Positions 24,865-34,796 of a DNA stretch of 45,404 bases are shown here, one piece after another. This DNA is from Desulfobacteraceae bacterium (GTDB lineage Bacteria > Desulfobacterota > Desulfobacteria > Desulfobacterales > Desulfococcaceae), in NCBI GenBank assembly GCA_011390755.1, contig JAABRU010000041.1:1-45404 (forward strand). The letters run 5' to 3'. The position numbers and the translations under genes were made by a program. The notes below the pieces were generated by a model, which searched no databases, was not told the origin of the DNA, and saw only the letters and a list, made by a program, of their open reading frames with translations. The first letter of the stretch is position 1. Each line of letters opens with the position of its first letter.

Positions 24865-25749
24865 ATGAAAGGCATCATACTGGCAGGCGGTTCAGGCACG
24901 CGCCTGTATCCCATAACCAAAGTCGTAAGTAAACAGCTTTTACCTGTGTATGACAAACCCATGATTTACTATCCCCTTTCCGTGCTCATGCTGGCGGGAA
25001 TCCGGGAAATTCTGATCATTTCCACGCCCCACGATCTTCCCCTGTTTCAAAGACTGCTGGGAGACGGTTCCCAGTGGGGGCTGAGTTTTCATTATGTGGA
25101 ACAGGCGGCTCCGGAAGGCATTGCCCAGGCGTTTATTCTGGGGAAAAAATTTATCGGAGCGGATTCGGTATGCCTGATTCTGGGAGATAATATCTTTTAC
25201 GGCCACGGTATGACGGAAAAACTGAATAATGCGGTTTCCCGTGAAAAAGGGGCAACTGTTTTCGGTTACTGGGTCAAAGATCCTCACCGTTACGGTGTGG
25301 TCAGTTTTGATCCGGAAGGAATCGCCAGGGATATTGTGGAAAAACCGGATAAGCCCCGATCCAATTATGCGGTTACCGGTCTTTATTTCTATGATAAACG
25401 GGTTTCGGACATTGCAGCCGCGCTGAAACCTTCGGCAAGGGGGGAGCTGGAAATCACCGATGTGAATCTGGCTTATCTGAAAACGGGGGAACTCCGTGTG
25501 GAAAAACTGGGCCGGGGCATTGCCTGGTTGGATACGGGAACCCATGAAAGCCTGATGCAGGCCTCGGATTATATTGAAACCATTGAAACCCGGCAGGGAC
25601 TGAAAATTGCCTGTGTGGAAGAAATCGCATACCGGAAGGGTTATATTGATGCAGCGCAGGTGGAAAAACTGGCCCGCCCCCTGCTGAAAAATGCTTACGG
25701 TCAGTATCTCAGGGATATGCTGAAACATGAAGGAGTCGGTTGGCAGTGA
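24865..25749 (+). CDS. rmlA: Glucose-1-phosphate thymidylyltransferase
   Basis: Makes dTDP-glucose from glucose-1-phosphate and dTTP, the first step to dTDP-rhamnose for surface polysaccharide. 294 residues, full length. Signature [11 protein letters not shown]...[17 protein letters not shown] at the N-terminus, [10 protein letters not shown] (metal/nucleotide site), [19 protein letters not shown] and [11 protein letters not shown]. Start after aaataaggaacag. It is the first gene of an rml set, but a family B element (25821-25966) separates it from rmlC. rmlB is not in the window. Confidence 0.95.
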   Translation: MKGIILAGGSGTRLYPITKVVSKQLLPVYDKPMIYYPLSVLMLAGIREILIISTPHDLPLFQRLLGDGSQWGLSFHYVEQAAPEGIAQAFILGKKFIGADSVCLILGDNIFYGHGMTEKLNNAVSREKGATVFGYWVKDPHRYGVVSFDPEGIARDIVEKPDKPRSNYAVTGLYFYDKRVSDIAAALKPSARGELEITDVNLAYLKTGELRVEKLGRGIAWLDTGTHESLMQASDYIETIETRQGLKIACVEEIAYRKGYIDAAQVEKLARPLLKNAYGQYLRDMLKHEGVGWQ

Positions 25750-25820
25750 GCAGTTGGCAGTGAACCGTTGTCATTATTCCGCTTCAGAGCCGCGACCGTG
25801 AGGAAGTGGTTTTCTGACAT

Positions 25821-25966
25821 TCAGCAGATCGAAAAGTTTCCGGAGGAGTGCAAAAATTGTATTTTTGCATGGGGTAACCGGGGGATGCGGCGGTGCAGAA
25901 ATACAGTTTCTGCACTCCGGGACAGTCGTAAAACCGTATCCGGGGGGAAACTTTTCGATCTGCTGA
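25821..25966. repeat. MITE-like palindromic repeat, family B
   Basis: Perfect inverted ends tcagcagatcgaaaagtttcc and its complement (ending ctgctga), with ggagtgcaaaaattgta and its complement inside, and a degenerate centre. It lies between rmlA and rmlC and ends 20 bases before the rmlC start, so it supplies most of the rmlC upstream region. Confidence 0.8.
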
Positions 25967-25985
25967 CATTTGCAAGGTAAAAAAA

Positions 25986-26549
25986 ATGAATATTATTCCC
26001 ACTTCCCTGGAAGGGGTTCTGATTATCGAACCCAAAGTATTTCGCGATCATCGGGGTTTTTTTACGGAAACCTTTCAGGAAAAACGTTATGAAGAAGCCG
26101 GAATTTCCCGAAAATTTGTGCAGGACAATCTTTCCTATTCTGTGCGGGGAACCCTGCGGGGGCTGCATTATCAGATTCGCCGCCCCCAGGCCAAACTGGT
26201 GCAGGCCCTAAGCGGCGAAATTTTTGATGTGGCCGTGGATATCCGTCCCGGTTCCCCCGCATTCGGGAAATGGGTCGGTGTAATTCTTTCGGCTGACAAT
26301 CACCGGCAGTTGTTCATTCCCGAAGGATTTGCCCACGGTTTCTGCGTACTCAGCGAAACTGCGCATTTTTTATATAAATGCTCGGATTTTTACGCGCCCG
26401 GTGATGAGGGGGGGATTCTCTGGTCGGATCCGCAAATCGGGATTGAATGGCCTGTTGAAAATCCCATTATTTCTGAAAAAGACAGCGGTTTCCCCTGTCT
26501 TTCCGAATGCGGCCCGGACCGTCTGCCATCTGTTAACAAGTCAATATAA
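25986..26549 (+). CDS. rmlC: dTDP-4-dehydrorhamnose 3,5-epimerase
   Basis: Epimerises dTDP-4-keto-6-deoxyglucose at C3 and C5. 187 residues, cupin fold. Visible: EPKVFRDHRGFFTETF, SVRGTLRGLHYQ (catalytic His region), FDVAVDIRPGSPTF-like FDVAVDIRPGSPAFGKW, and IPEGFAHGFCVLSE. The start at 25986 has only weak Shine-Dalgarno (gcaaggtaaaaaa). A family D repeat follows it. Confidence 0.94.
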   Translation: MNIIPTSLEGVLIIEPKVFRDHRGFFTETFQEKRYEEAGISRKFVQDNLSYSVRGTLRGLHYQIRRPQAKLVQALSGEIFDVAVDIRPGSPAFGKWVGVILSADNHRQLFIPEGFAHGFCVLSETAHFLYKCSDFYAPGDEGGILWSDPQIGIEWPVENPIISEKDSGFPCLSECGPDRLPSVNKSI

Positions 26550-26558
26550 GATGAATAT

Positions 26559-26652
26559 GTAAAAAGTCCGAAATCCGGGTATTTCAGCAGTTTAACATGC
26601 TGATTTTACGAAGGCTGAATTCTGGAAAAATGACTTTTTACCGGTTCATCAA
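26559..26652. repeat. Family D repeat between rmlC and rmlD
   Basis: Begins gtaaaaagtccgaaatccgg and ends gactttttaccggttcatc; the ends are inverted. Nearly the same element is at 43692-43786. It ends 13 bases before the rmlD start. Confidence 0.7.
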
Positions 26653-26665
26653 ATAAGGATAAAAA

Positions 26666-27562
26666 ATGAAAATACTGATCTGCGGTTCCAAAGGACAGCT
26701 GGGATGGGAACTCATGCGGCAGGGGAATCATTTTGATATAATGGGACTGGATTTGCCGGAGTTGAATATTACAGACCGGAAAAACATTGCAGCATGTACG
26801 AAAGATTTTTCCCCCGATCTGCTCATCAATGCCGCGGCCTATACCAGTGTGGACGGTGCGGAATCCGATGCGGATACGGCCTTTGCGGTAAACCGGGACG
26901 GGCCTGCCTGTCTGGCGGCATTCTGCAAAGAAAAGGGCATTCCCCTGATTCATATTTCCACGGATTTTGTTTTTGACGGCACAAAAACATTCCCCTATAC
27001 CGAAGATGATCCGGTATCACCTTTGGGCATTTACGGAAAAAGCAAGGCGGAAGGGGAAGATGCCGTGCGGAATACATTGCCGGAATATATTATCATCCGC
27101 ACGGCCTGGCTGTACGGGGTTCACGGGCATAATTTTGTCAAAACCATGCTCCGCCTGGGCCGGGAAAGGGAGGAACTTGCGGTGGTGGCGGATCAGAAAG
27201 GCTGCCCCACTTTTGCAGGGGAGCTGGCCGGGGCTGTCCTGAAGATTGCGGAACAATTCCCCGAAAGCGGAGGTATTCCCTGGGGAACCTATCATTACTG
27301 CGGCAGAGGCATTACTTCCTGGCATGGTTTTGCGGAAAAAATTATGGAATATGCCCGCCCCTTTTTCCCCATCCGGGCAAAAAAAATCCGGGCAGTCACC
27401 ACGGCAGACTATCCGACCCCGGCCCGAAGACCGGCCTACTCTGCACTGGACTGCACAAAAATCCGGGAAAATTTTGCTGTGGAAATTCCGGACTGGGAAG
27501 TAAGTCTGGAAAAAACCATCAGAGAAATGGCAGAAATGAACAAAGAAGAATCAGCAGATTGA
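26666..27562 (+). CDS. rmlD: dTDP-4-dehydrorhamnose reductase
   Basis: NAD(P)H-dependent reductase making dTDP-L-rhamnose, the last step. 298 residues, Rossmann fold: ICGSKGQLGWEL at the N-terminus, NAAAYTSVDGAESD, STDFVFDGTK, the catalytic Y-x-x-x-K in YGKSKAEGE, and RTAWLYG. Start after aaataagg. With rmlA and rmlC it gives three of the four dTDP-rhamnose enzymes. Confidence 0.94.
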   Translation: MKILICGSKGQLGWELMRQGNHFDIMGLDLPELNITDRKNIAACTKDFSPDLLINAAAYTSVDGAESDADTAFAVNRDGPACLAAFCKEKGIPLIHISTDFVFDGTKTFPYTEDDPVSPLGIYGKSKAEGEDAVRNTLPEYIIIRTAWLYGVHGHNFVKTMLRLGREREELAVVADQKGCPTFAGELAGAVLKIAEQFPESGGIPWGTYHYCGRGITSWHGFAEKIMEYARPFFPIRAKKIRAVTTADYPTPARRPAYSALDCTKIRENFAVEIPDWEVSLEKTIREMAEMNKEESAD

Positions 27563-27569
27563 AACGTTC

Positions 27570-27686
27570 CGTAATTTCCTCTCTCTCCCGGCGGGAGGGG
27601 GACGTATCCGTTGGTAATCAGAAATAATTTCACCCTCCCCCGGCCCCTCCCTCAGGGGAGGGGAGTCTTAAGGAAACGGCATTGAC
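27570..27686. repeat. MITE-like palindromic repeat, family A
   Basis: The left end is degenerate (gttccgtaatttcctctc); the right end is gtcttaaggaaacggcattgac, with a G/C-rich interior. It separates convergent rmlD and hypB and may act as a bidirectional hairpin barrier, though no T-tract is clear. Confidence 0.6.
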
Positions 27687-27695
27687 ATTACAGTA

Positions 27696-28373
27696 TTAAT
27701 CCTTACAGACGGTTTTTTTGGCCCGAATCTGCGCCTTAATCCATTCAATCCAGGGTTCCAGTCCTTCCCCTGTTTTGGCAGACATTTTGAACACCGGCAT
27801 ATCCGGATGAATCTGAAGGATATTTTCTTCCGCAGCTTTAATATCATAATCCAGATAGGGAAGCAGATCGGTTTTGTTCAGTACGGCGGCATTACATTCC
27901 CGAAACATCAGGGGATATTTTAGGGGTTTGTCTTCCCCTTCCGTAACGCTGAGAACAACGGCCCTGGCATCTTCCCCAATATCAAATTCTGCCGGGCATA
28001 CCAGATTTCCCACATTTTCCACTATCAGCAGATCAATGGCATCCAGATCAATATCCTCTGCGGCTTTTTCTATTACATGGGCCGCCAGGTGACAGTCACC
28101 GCCGAATTCATCGGTATTAACCTGCACCACGGGCGAACCTGTTACAGACAGGCGGTCGGCATCATTGGATGTGCAGATATCCCCCACAATGACAGCCGGT
28201 CGGATTTCCGGCATCATATGCTGCAGACTTTTGACCAGAACACTTGTTTTGCCGGAACCGGGGGAGCTCATGACATTGAGCACAAAAATGCCCTTTTCCG
28301 CAAAACGCCTCCGGTTCTGCTCCGCCATTCTTTCATTTACATCCAGTACCTTACGAACTACTTTAATTTCCAT
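27696..28373 (-). CDS. hypB: Hydrogenase/urease-type nickel incorporation GTPase HypB
   Basis: GTPase that helps insert nickel into [NiFe] hydrogenase. About 225 residues from the ATG at 28373 (MEIKVVRKVLDVNERMAEQNR, the family start). Walker A SSPGSGKTS, GDICTSNDADRL, GGDCHLAAHVIE (metal-binding Cys and His), VENVGNLVCPAEFD, and NKTDLLPYLDYD for guanine. It lacks an N-terminal CxxCGC or His-rich extension. No hypA or hydrogenase gene is adjacent. Confidence 0.92.
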   Translation of the reverse strand: MEIKVVRKVLDVNERMAEQNRRRFAEKGIFVLNVMSSPGSGKTSVLVKSLQHMMPEIRPAVIVGDICTSNDADRLSVTGSPVVQVNTDEFGGDCHLAAHVIEKAAEDIDLDAIDLLIVENVGNLVCPAEFDIGEDARAVVLSVTEGEDKPLKYPLMFRECNAAVLNKTDLLPYLDYDIKAAEENILQIHPDMPVFKMSAKTGEGLEPWIEWIKAQIRAKKTVCKD

Positions 28374-28540
28374 AATTCTCTTCCTTCCAAATTCTCTTCC
28401 TTCCAATGCTGCAAAGCTTGGTCTGATAATTCAGTATCAATGCCGTTGTCTTCGATGATTTCCGATGATAAATTTACCGGATACGGAGGCATCACAGGCT
28501 GAAAGTATGTGACACACCCCAACTTTTTTTCGGAAATCAT
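28358..28540 (-). CDS. Short ORF upstream of hypB, doubtful
   Basis: 60 residues, MISEKKLGCVTYFQPVMPPY, ending 15 bases into hypB. I do not recognise it. The last 40 residues (IIEDNGIDTELSDQALQHW) look protein-like. A direct repeat, ggaaggaagagaatt, lies at its junction with hypB. It may be a real small gene or chance. Confidence 0.25.
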   Translation of the reverse strand: MISEKKLGCVTYFQPVMPPYPVNLSSEIIEDNGIDTELSDQALQHWKEENLEGRELWKLK

Positions 28541-28806
28541 CCTGCAACTTCCTTCCCTCCGGGGAGGGGAATTTTCTGCTTCAGGCAGTCGGGCATTGAA
28601 GATATAACAATTATATTTTTGAATGACAAGAGGATAATGGGGGAAAAATTTTTTCGGTCTGCCCCTTTTCAGGGCAGTCGGTCAGTATCATTTCCGGCAG
28701 GAACACAATGATTCAGAATCCGGGGCGTTGCGGTGGGGGGGGCAGACTTCCGAAGTTTTCGGAAAACTTCGGAAGTCTTTATGCTGAGGAATTTCGGGGC
28801 TGTTAT
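28541..28806. other. Intergenic region between hypB side and hsp20 operon
   Basis: Contains a C-rich scrap like family A (cttccctccggggagggg) and the strong hairpin at 28744-28778. No gene is supported. Confidence 0.5.
28744..28778 (-). terminator. Strong hairpin after the hsp20 operon
   Basis: 16-bp perfect arms (agacttccgaagtttt and complement), loop cgg, 28 bases beyond the last hsp20 stop. On the minus strand it is followed by a C-run, not T-run, so termination by the intrinsic route is uncertain; it could protect the 3' end of the mRNA. Confidence 0.5.
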
Positions 28807-29217
28807 TTAATTGCTCTTTACTGTGATTCTTCTGGGTAAGGCTTTTTCGGCCTTGGGCAGTGTCAGTCTCAGCACACCCTTTTCGGATTTTGCTTCAATT
28901 TTGGACTGATCAATGACTTCCGAAAGGGTGAACTGCCGATAATATTTGCCCACTTCATATTCAGTCAGCAGATCCTGTTCACCGGCTCCCTCAAAAGGAG
29001 CAATATCTCCGGTGACGGTCAGAATATTTTCCCTCAGATCAATATTCACATCTTCGGCTTTCACACCCGGTATATCGGCCAGCAGAACGATTTCTTTTTC
29101 ATTTTCAAATATATCCACTGCAGGTGTAAATACCGGGCCCGACCGGATCTGTTCGGCCGGGGAGGCCACTTCCTGTTTTTCTCTTACCTGAAGCTCTTTC
29201 TGTTCGGACATATTCAT
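28807..29217 (-). CDS. Hsp20/alpha-crystallin small heat-shock protein, third of three
   Basis: ATP-independent chaperone that holds unfolding proteins. 136 residues. The alpha-crystallin domain covers most of it: PAVDIFENEKEIVLLADIPGVKAEDVNIDL to GVLRLTLPKAEKALPRRITV, with a short N-terminus lacking the usual W-rich segment. RBS GGAAAGGAGGG is 5 bases upstream and directly after the TAG stop of the preceding gene. Confidence 0.9.
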   Translation of the reverse strand: MNMSEQKELQVREKQEVASPAEQIRSGPVFTPAVDIFENEKEIVLLADIPGVKAEDVNIDLRENILTVTGDIAPFEGAGEQDLLTEYEVGKYYRQFTLSEVIDQSKIEAKSEKGVLRLTLPKAEKALPRRITVKSN

Positions 29218-29227
29218 CCCTCCTTTC

Positions 29228-29671
29228 CTAATTTACCCTAATCTGTCTGGGTTTTGCGGCTTCGGATTTGGGAATACTGATGCTCAGTATGCCGTTGACC
29301 AGGGAGGCTTCAATCTTTTCCGTGTCCGCTGCCCCGGGCAGATGGATGATTCTGGAAAATCTGCCGGCCTCCCTTTCTCTGCGGTGATATTTTACATTTT
29401 CTTCTGCCGAAATCTTGCGTTCTCCGGAAAGGGAGAGGGTATTTCCGGCAGCCTGAATATCCAGGTCAGCGGCATCCAGACCGGGCAGCTCTGCACGGAT
29501 ATAGTAGTTATCCCTATCTTCTGTCAGATTTACAGCCGGAAAAATACCTGCCTGAGCAACTCGGCGGAACAGTCCGCCTGCCAGACGATCCAGCTCTCTT
29601 CTCAACCGTTCCGTTTCTGCAAGGGGATTACTTCTTCCCCATCCGGGTAATGCGAATATATTTGTCATCAT
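29228..29671 (-). CDS. Hsp20/alpha-crystallin small heat-shock protein, second of three
   Basis: About 147 residues, from the ATG at 29671 or 29668 (MMTNIF) after AAAGGAGGAG; the longer ORF to 29713 lacks a site. The alpha-crystallin domain is PAVNLTEDRDNYYIRAELPGLDAADLDI through GILSISIPKSE. The C-terminal RQIRV holds the I-x-I/V anchoring motif. It ends in TAG, with the next gene's RBS overlapping, proof that TAG is a working stop here. Confidence 0.9.
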   Translation of the reverse strand: MMTNIFALPGWGRSNPLAETERLRRELDRLAGGLFRRVAQAGIFPAVNLTEDRDNYYIRAELPGLDAADLDIQAAGNTLSLSGERKISAEENVKYHRREREAGRFSRIIHLPGAADTEKIEASLVNGILSISIPKSEAAKPRQIRVN

Positions 29672-29721
29672 GACTCCTCCTTTCCGCGCGCTGCATTCAT
29701 TTGCAGCGCGCATCCTGCTGA

Positions 29722-30183
29722 TTAAGCATTTTTCACTTCAATTTTTCTGAACTCGGTTTCTTTGGATTTTTTCAGTGTAATTTTCAGAATCCCTTTTTTG
29801 TATGAGGCATCCACATCTGTGTCATCCACCTCCGCGGGCAGTTCCACACTGCGGTTGAAATATCCGTAAGAACGTTCGATCCGGTACCGGTTTTTATCTT
29901 TCTCTTCTTTTTCCTGCTTTTTCTCCCCTTTAATATTCAGCACCCTGCCGCTTACGGATACGTCAATGTCTTTTGCCTCAACACCCGGAATTTCTGCCTT
30001 TACCGTTATTTCTTTTTTCCCTTCACTGATATCTGTTTTGGGATACACTGCTTTTTCAAAAACACTTTCTGCCATGGGAAAAAAATCATCTCCGAAAAAA
30101 CGGTCCGCAAGACTGTCAAACTCCCGCCGGAATTCTGTAACGTTTTTTTCCTTTTCTTTTTTCCAGGGCATAAGATTAAACAT
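29722..30183 (-). CDS. Hsp20/alpha-crystallin small heat-shock protein, first of three
   Basis: 153 residues from the ATG at 30183 (MFNLMPWKKEKE), preceded by GAAGGAGG. Alpha-crystallin domain: KTDISEGKKEITVKAEIPGVEAKDIDVSV through GILKITLKKSKE. It is promoter-proximal; the three genes are 8-50 bases apart and read as one operon. Different surface charges suggest hetero-oligomers or division of labour, which is inference. Confidence 0.9.
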   Translation of the reverse strand: MFNLMPWKKEKEKNVTEFRREFDSLADRFFGDDFFPMAESVFEKAVYPKTDISEGKKEITVKAEIPGVEAKDIDVSVSGRVLNIKGEKKQEKEEKDKNRYRIERSYGYFNRSVELPAEVDDTDVDASYKKGILKITLKKSKETEFRKIEVKNA

Positions 30184-30210
30184 AACAGCACCTCCTTCAT
30201 TTATGTTCAT

Positions 30211-30459
30211 CTTAATACAGAATCATTTTTCTTTGGCATGAAAAATAAACACAACAGCATTTCATGTCAATACTAAAAAATATATTATTTTATATTTTTT
30301 TATTTAAAAGTAATGTAAGGGGGAAAAACGGCATATGGTCAATGCCGCTGAGGGTAGCGGGGCAAATCCCTTGATTTTTCTGAAAGGGTGTATCTGATTT
30401 GGGTGGTGGGTTAAATCCGTTGATCCGCATATTCCGGGGGAAACTTTTCGATCTGCTGA
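30211..30459. other. Upstream region of the hsp20 operon with a family B half copy
   Basis: AT-rich; 30432-30460 is the right end of family B (ggggaaacttttcgatctgctga), which overlaps the 3' end of the sensor kinase gene. The hsp20 promoter must lie here, but I could not assign -35/-10 boxes with confidence. Confidence 0.45.
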
Positions 30460-33400
30460 TTATGGCAGCAGTGCGGAAATTTTCTCATATTCAAAATTTT
30501 CTGTCAGTCGGGTCAGCAGATCGGCTGTTTCCCCGTCATATTCCCGGATTTCATCAATGGCAGAAAGCAGAAAATCCGGGTCTGCATAGTCTATTCCCTG
30601 CCTGAGCATCTGAATCTGTTCGGGATGCACTTTTTTCAAAACCTGCTGCATTTTTTCTTCCGGCAGATCTTCCGGGGAAATATCCGGCAGGGAATCTGTT
30701 TCCTCCGGATGCCGCAGGAGCATTTCCAGGGTAAAGGAAAAGACAGCTCCTTCTCCCGGCCGGCTGTGCACTTCCAGTTTCCCGCCCATCATATGCACCA
30801 GATGCCGGGTAAATGCCAGCCCCAGCCCGGCACTGCCTTCCTGTATCCGGCAGGGATCGGCCTGCTGAAAAGGCTGAAAAATTGTTTCACAATGTTCCGG
30901 GGCGATACCGATGCCCGTATCCTCAGCAGCAAAACAGATAAGAACCGAACCGGCAGCGGGGCTGCCGGATGCAGGCATCTGCACTTTCAGTATAACACTG
31001 CCTTCTTCCGTATATTTTACCGCATTCCGCAGGAGGTGCAGCAGAATCTGACGCAGACGTTTCTCATCGGTATATACAGTATGGGGTAAATCAGAAGAAA
31101 ATTCACAGAAAAGGGAAAGTCCTTTTTCATTGCACGCGGCGCGGATGATTTCCGTAATCTGCCTGAGAAAGGTGCCGAAGACAAATTCTGTCGGATGCAG
31201 ATACAGTTTCCCGCTTTCCATTTTTGCAAAATCCAGAATATCATTGATAAGTATCAGCAGATGCTCTCCGCCGCTGCGGATATTCCGGATACCCTCCTGC
31301 TGCATTTCCTTCAGGCCGCTGTCGTGCTCCAGCAACTGCGCATAGCCCAGAATCCAGTTTAAGGGGGTGCGCAGCTCGTGTCCCATATTGGCCAGAAATA
31401 CACTTTTGGCCTTACTGGCCGTTTCCGCGGCTTCTTTGGCATTTTGCAGTTCATGGGCCATACGGTGCAGGCGGCGGTTCCAGTAAAGCGTCAGAAGGAT
31501 GATAAAAAGAGCGCCCCCCGCGGTTTTCCAGACCAGACTGTAATCGGGAACCGGCTCCGGGCTTACCCGGATCCACTTGCTGTAAATACTGTTTTTTTCA
31601 TAAGGGGGAATGGCTGCCAGGGCCTTTTGCAGCACAGAATGCAATACGGTATTGTCTTTCCGCACCCCCATTGCCAGATTGAACTGATAGGGTGTTTCTC
31701 CGGAAACCTTCAGACCGCTCATTCCCTCTCTTCTGATAATATGACTGACAGTTGCCAGATTACCGATAAATGCAAATGCCCGGCCTTTTGCAACGGCTTT
31801 CAGTCCCTCGCTGACATTCGGAGTCAGCAGCAAAGATAAACCCGGATGTTTTTCGGATAAAATATCATGGATGGCATAAGCGTTTACCACCGCAACCCTG
31901 TGCCCATGCAAATCTTCAAGGTTTCCGATATAGGGTACTTTTTCCTTTGTTACAATCACTATGGGAAAGGAAAGATAGGTATCTGTAAATCTCATCCATT
32001 CCTTCCGCTGATCTGTGGGAGAGATTGCAGAAAAAAAATCCGCATCCCCGCGCTGCATTGCTGCCAGCAGTTCTTTCCATGCAACGGGGCTGTGCGCTAC
32101 AATGCGCACCCGCAGTATATCACTGATTCGTTTGAGATAATCGGCCGAAATGCCGTCCGGTTCCCCGTTTTCCTTTGCAAACTCCACCGGGGGCCAGTCC
32201 CGGTCAAAAGCCACTCGCAGGACAGGATGCATCTGCAACCAGTTTTTTTCCATCTCCGACAGTTCAATTTTCCGGAAACGGATACTGTTTCCGATCCATT
32301 TTTCCTGCAGCTTCTGCATTTCCTGCTGTGTTACAGCATCAAGGGATTTCTGTATAATGCCCATCAGTTCCGGCCAGTCTTTCCGCACTGCCATATGCAG
32401 CCGGGAAGCCTGGATACGGCCGCCGAGGGTGGTTTCCCCGGCAATTTTCAGATTCGCGATGAGATGATTTCTGATTTCAAAATCCGTTTCCCCGTAGGAT
32501 CCCAGATATGCATCGGCTTTTCTGTATGAAACCATGCGCAGACCTTCGACTGCATTCTGTACTTCCGCCAGCCGGATCTGCGGATAATATTTTTTCAGCA
32601 GTTCGGTACTGGCAAAACCTTTGATGCCCACCAATGTGCGGTCTTTCATATCTTCAATTGTTTCAATGAAATTTTCATTTTTGTGAACAACCAGAATATG
32701 GGGGGTGTCAATATAGGGAGAGGAAAACAGAAAGTATTTTTCCCGTTCTTCGGTTTTCCATATTGCAGGCAGCAGATCCAGCTCTTTGTTTTTCCCCATT
32801 TGCAGCAGGGTATCCCATGTATATCCGTTAATATACCGAAAGCGCAGACCGCTTTTTTTTGCAACCAGATCCAGCAGATCAACCGAATAACCTTTGGCCA
32901 GTCCGTCTTCGGCAAAATCAAAAGGGGGCCAGTCTGTTTCATTGCCCGCGCGAATCAGCGGATGATCTTCAATCCACTGTTTTTCCTTATCTGTAAGTGA
33001 AACGGAAGAGACGGGATGGGGGGTATGGAGAAATCCTTCGGGCAGTTCTTCCGTTTCTGTAAGTCCCATGCGGTGCAGGGTCTTTGCAGTATAGCGCAGC
33101 CTTCCCTCATCGCATTTTCCCATTTCAATATACTCCGCTTTTATCATGCGGCGGATGATTTCCGCTTCATAGCGCAGATGCTCCCTGCTTTTCTCTGTGC
33201 TGTATCTGCGGAGAATCAGATCAATGATTTCTTCCGTATGTTCCAGGGCATAGGTCCAGCCTTTGAGACTGGCGCGCAGAAATTTCCGGGGTCTGTCGGG
33301 ATGTTTCTGCACTTCCTGCCGGGATGTAAAAAGCATATCCCCGTAAAAATCCACACCGTAATTTTTGGGATCAATAATACTGATGCGGATATTTTTTTTC

Positions 33401-34008
33401 CGGAAATACCAGGGTTCGTTCCCCAGATAGCCCGGATAAATATCCACCTGTCCTTTCTCCAGCAGGTCAGGATTCAGATTTTTCAGAACCGGGGAATAAT
33501 CACTTTCCGGAATACCGAGTTCAAAAAGCATGGCTTCCAAAGGCAGGCCGTCTGTCGAGTGGGGATACATCATGACTCTTTTACCTTTGATCTGGTAGGG
33601 ACTTTCAATTCCCGAATCCATGCGGCTCATAAAAACCAGGGGGGACTGCTGAAAAACCGGGGCCAGCAGCACCACGGGTTCCCCGTGTATCGCGTAAAGC
33701 AGGAGTACGGCATCGGAAACACCGTATCGGGCTGTGCCCTCCAGTACATCACGGATATTACTGCTCTGCGTTTCCCTCTCCCGGATATGCACATTCAGTC
33801 CCTCTTCCCGGTAAAAGCCTTTTTCCCGGGCCGCGTAATATCCGGCAAACTGGAACTGATGCCGCCATTTCAGGCAGAGTGTCACCTTTTCTGCTTTCGG
33901 TACAGATTCCGATGCCGCAGAAAGCGGGATCGGAAAAAGCAGCAGAAGCAGGGGAAGGATCCGTATGAGAACAGAAAACCGACTTTTCCAATGACTCCGA
34001 TTCTTCAT
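30460..34008 (-). CDS. Sensor histidine kinase with NMT1/THI5-like and two SBP3 periplasmic domains
   Basis: 1,182 residues. A signal/anchor segment (about 12-30) is followed by an NMT1/THI5-like substrate-binding domain (about 40-310, [20 protein letters not shown]), then two family 3 solute-binding domains (about 350-575, [17 protein letters not shown]; about 596-815, [18 protein letters not shown]). One membrane helix lies at about 825-843. The cytoplasmic HisKA has its phospho-acceptor His877 in NMGHELRTP, then HATPase_c with N-box [17 protein letters not shown] and GSAGLGLA. An 80-residue tail is unassigned; no receiver domain is visible. The three ligand sites suggest sensing of pyrimidine-like and amino-acid-like solutes. 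No response regulator lies beside it. Confidence 0.9.
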   Translation of the reverse strand: MKNRSHWKSRFSVLIRILPLLLLLFPIPLSAASESVPKAEKVTLCLKWRHQFQFAGYYAAREKGFYREEGLNVHIRERETQSSNIRDVLEGTARYGVSDAVLLLYAIHGEPVVLLAPVFQQSPLVFMSRMDSGIESPYQIKGKRVMMYPHSTDGLPLEAMLFELGIPESDYSPVLKNLNPDLLEKGQVDIYPGYLGNEPWYFRKKNIRISIIDPKNYGVDFYGDMLFTSRQEVQKHPDRPRKFLRASLKGWTYALEHTEEIIDLILRRYSTEKSREHLRYEAEIIRRMIKAEYIEMGKCDEGRLRYTAKTLHRMGLTETEELPEGFLHTPHPVSSVSLTDKEKQWIEDHPLIRAGNETDWPPFDFAEDGLAKGYSVDLLDLVAKKSGLRFRYINGYTWDTLLQMGKNKELDLLPAIWKTEEREKYFLFSSPYIDTPHILVVHKNENFIETIEDMKDRTLVGIKGFASTELLKKYYPQIRLAEVQNAVEGLRMVSYRKADAYLGSYGETDFEIRNHLIANLKIAGETTLGGRIQASRLHMAVRKDWPELMGIIQKSLDAVTQQEMQKLQEKWIGNSIRFRKIELSEMEKNWLQMHPVLRVAFDRDWPPVEFAKENGEPDGISADYLKRISDILRVRIVAHSPVAWKELLAAMQRGDADFFSAISPTDQRKEWMRFTDTYLSFPIVIVTKEKVPYIGNLEDLHGHRVAVVNAYAIHDILSEKHPGLSLLLTPNVSEGLKAVAKGRAFAFIGNLATVSHIIRREGMSGLKVSGETPYQFNLAMGVRKDNTVLHSVLQKALAAIPPYEKNSIYSKWIRVSPEPVPDYSLVWKTAGGALFIILLTLYWNRRLHRMAHELQNAKEAAETASKAKSVFLANMGHELRTPLNWILGYAQLLEHDSGLKEMQQEGIRNIRSGGEHLLILINDILDFAKMESGKLYLHPTEFVFGTFLRQITEIIRAACNEKGLSLFCEFSSDLPHTVYTDEKRLRQILLHLLRNAVKYTEEGSVILKVQMPASGSPAAGSVLICFAAEDTGIGIAPEHCETIFQPFQQADPCRIQEGSAGLGLAFTRHLVHMMGGKLEVHSRPGEGAVFSFTLEMLLRHPEETDSLPDISPEDLPEEKMQQVLKKVHPEQIQMLRQGIDYADPDFLLSAIDEIREYDGETADLLTRLTENFEYEKISALLP

Positions 34009-34089
34009 TTTTTTATTCTCAGCATTCCTGTTTCATAAATTTTCTTTTTTGATAACAAAGGGTTTCCATTCCGGGGAAAGTTGATGTAC

Positions 34090-34640
34090 TGTTTATGTGA
34101 AAGTCCCCCGCAGAGACGCACGGTGTGCGTCTCTGCGGTGTATTTTCTCATGGCGGTTTATATGAAAGTCCCCTGTAGAGACGCACGGTGTGCGTCTCTG
34201 CGGTGTGCGTCTCTGCGGTGCATTTTCATGCTTCGCTGTGAGTCATGACTCATGGCGGTTTATATGAAAGTGTCTGCGAAAAACCGGCCTCCGCCTTAAT
34301 TTTCGCACTTCGCGCAGCTTTCATGCTTTCCGGCACCCAGCACCCAGCACCCAGCACCCAGCAACCAGCAACCCAGCAACCAGCAACCAGCACCCAGCAC
34401 CCAGCACCCAGCACCCAGCACCCAGCACCCAGCACCCAGCACCCAGCAATCAGCAACCAGCAACCAGCAACCCAGCAACCAGCAACCCAGCACCGTTTAT
34501 ATGAAAGTGTCTGCGAAAAACCGGCCTCGGCCTTAATTTTCGCACTCCTCCGCAGCCTGACCCGTTCCCGGGCTCTGCCGGGGAACACACGGTGTGCGTC
34601 TCTACTGTGCGTCTTATATGTATTATGAAATCATTATATA
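34090..34640. repeat. Family C repeat region with embedded arrays
   Basis: Repeated copies of tatatgaaagtgtctgcgaa, a cgcactccgcgcagc-like block and gagacgcacggtgtgcgtctc palindromes. The same blocks recur at 1-90 and 36200-36665, i.e. on both sides of ilvA. ORFs in both directions across it are products of the repeat periodicity and are not called. Confidence 0.75.
34332..34494. repeat. 7-bp tandem array (cacccag / caaccag variants)
   Basis: About 23 units of a 7-base repeat with two interspersed variants (cacccag, caaccag). Such arrays change length by slippage. It lies inside the family C region, with no gene reading through it. Confidence 0.85.
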
Positions 34641-34796
34641 GTAAAGAGAGAAATATATCATACATGCCCATTACAAAGTCTTTTCGGGTATCATAAAGAA
34701 AATTCCCTTTCAAATATTTTCTGCACAAAAATTTTGACTTTTCCGCAGAATTTCGGGATAATGGAATGCAAAAAACTTAAAAAATAAGGATCTGCC

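Noticed and set aside
33016..34038. 340-codon plus-strand ORF
   Set aside because: Antisense to the N-terminal domain of the sensor kinase; composition typical of a shadow frame.
34245..34628. ORFs across the 7-bp array
   Set aside because: Low-complexity translation of a tandem repeat, with no start signal or conserved part.
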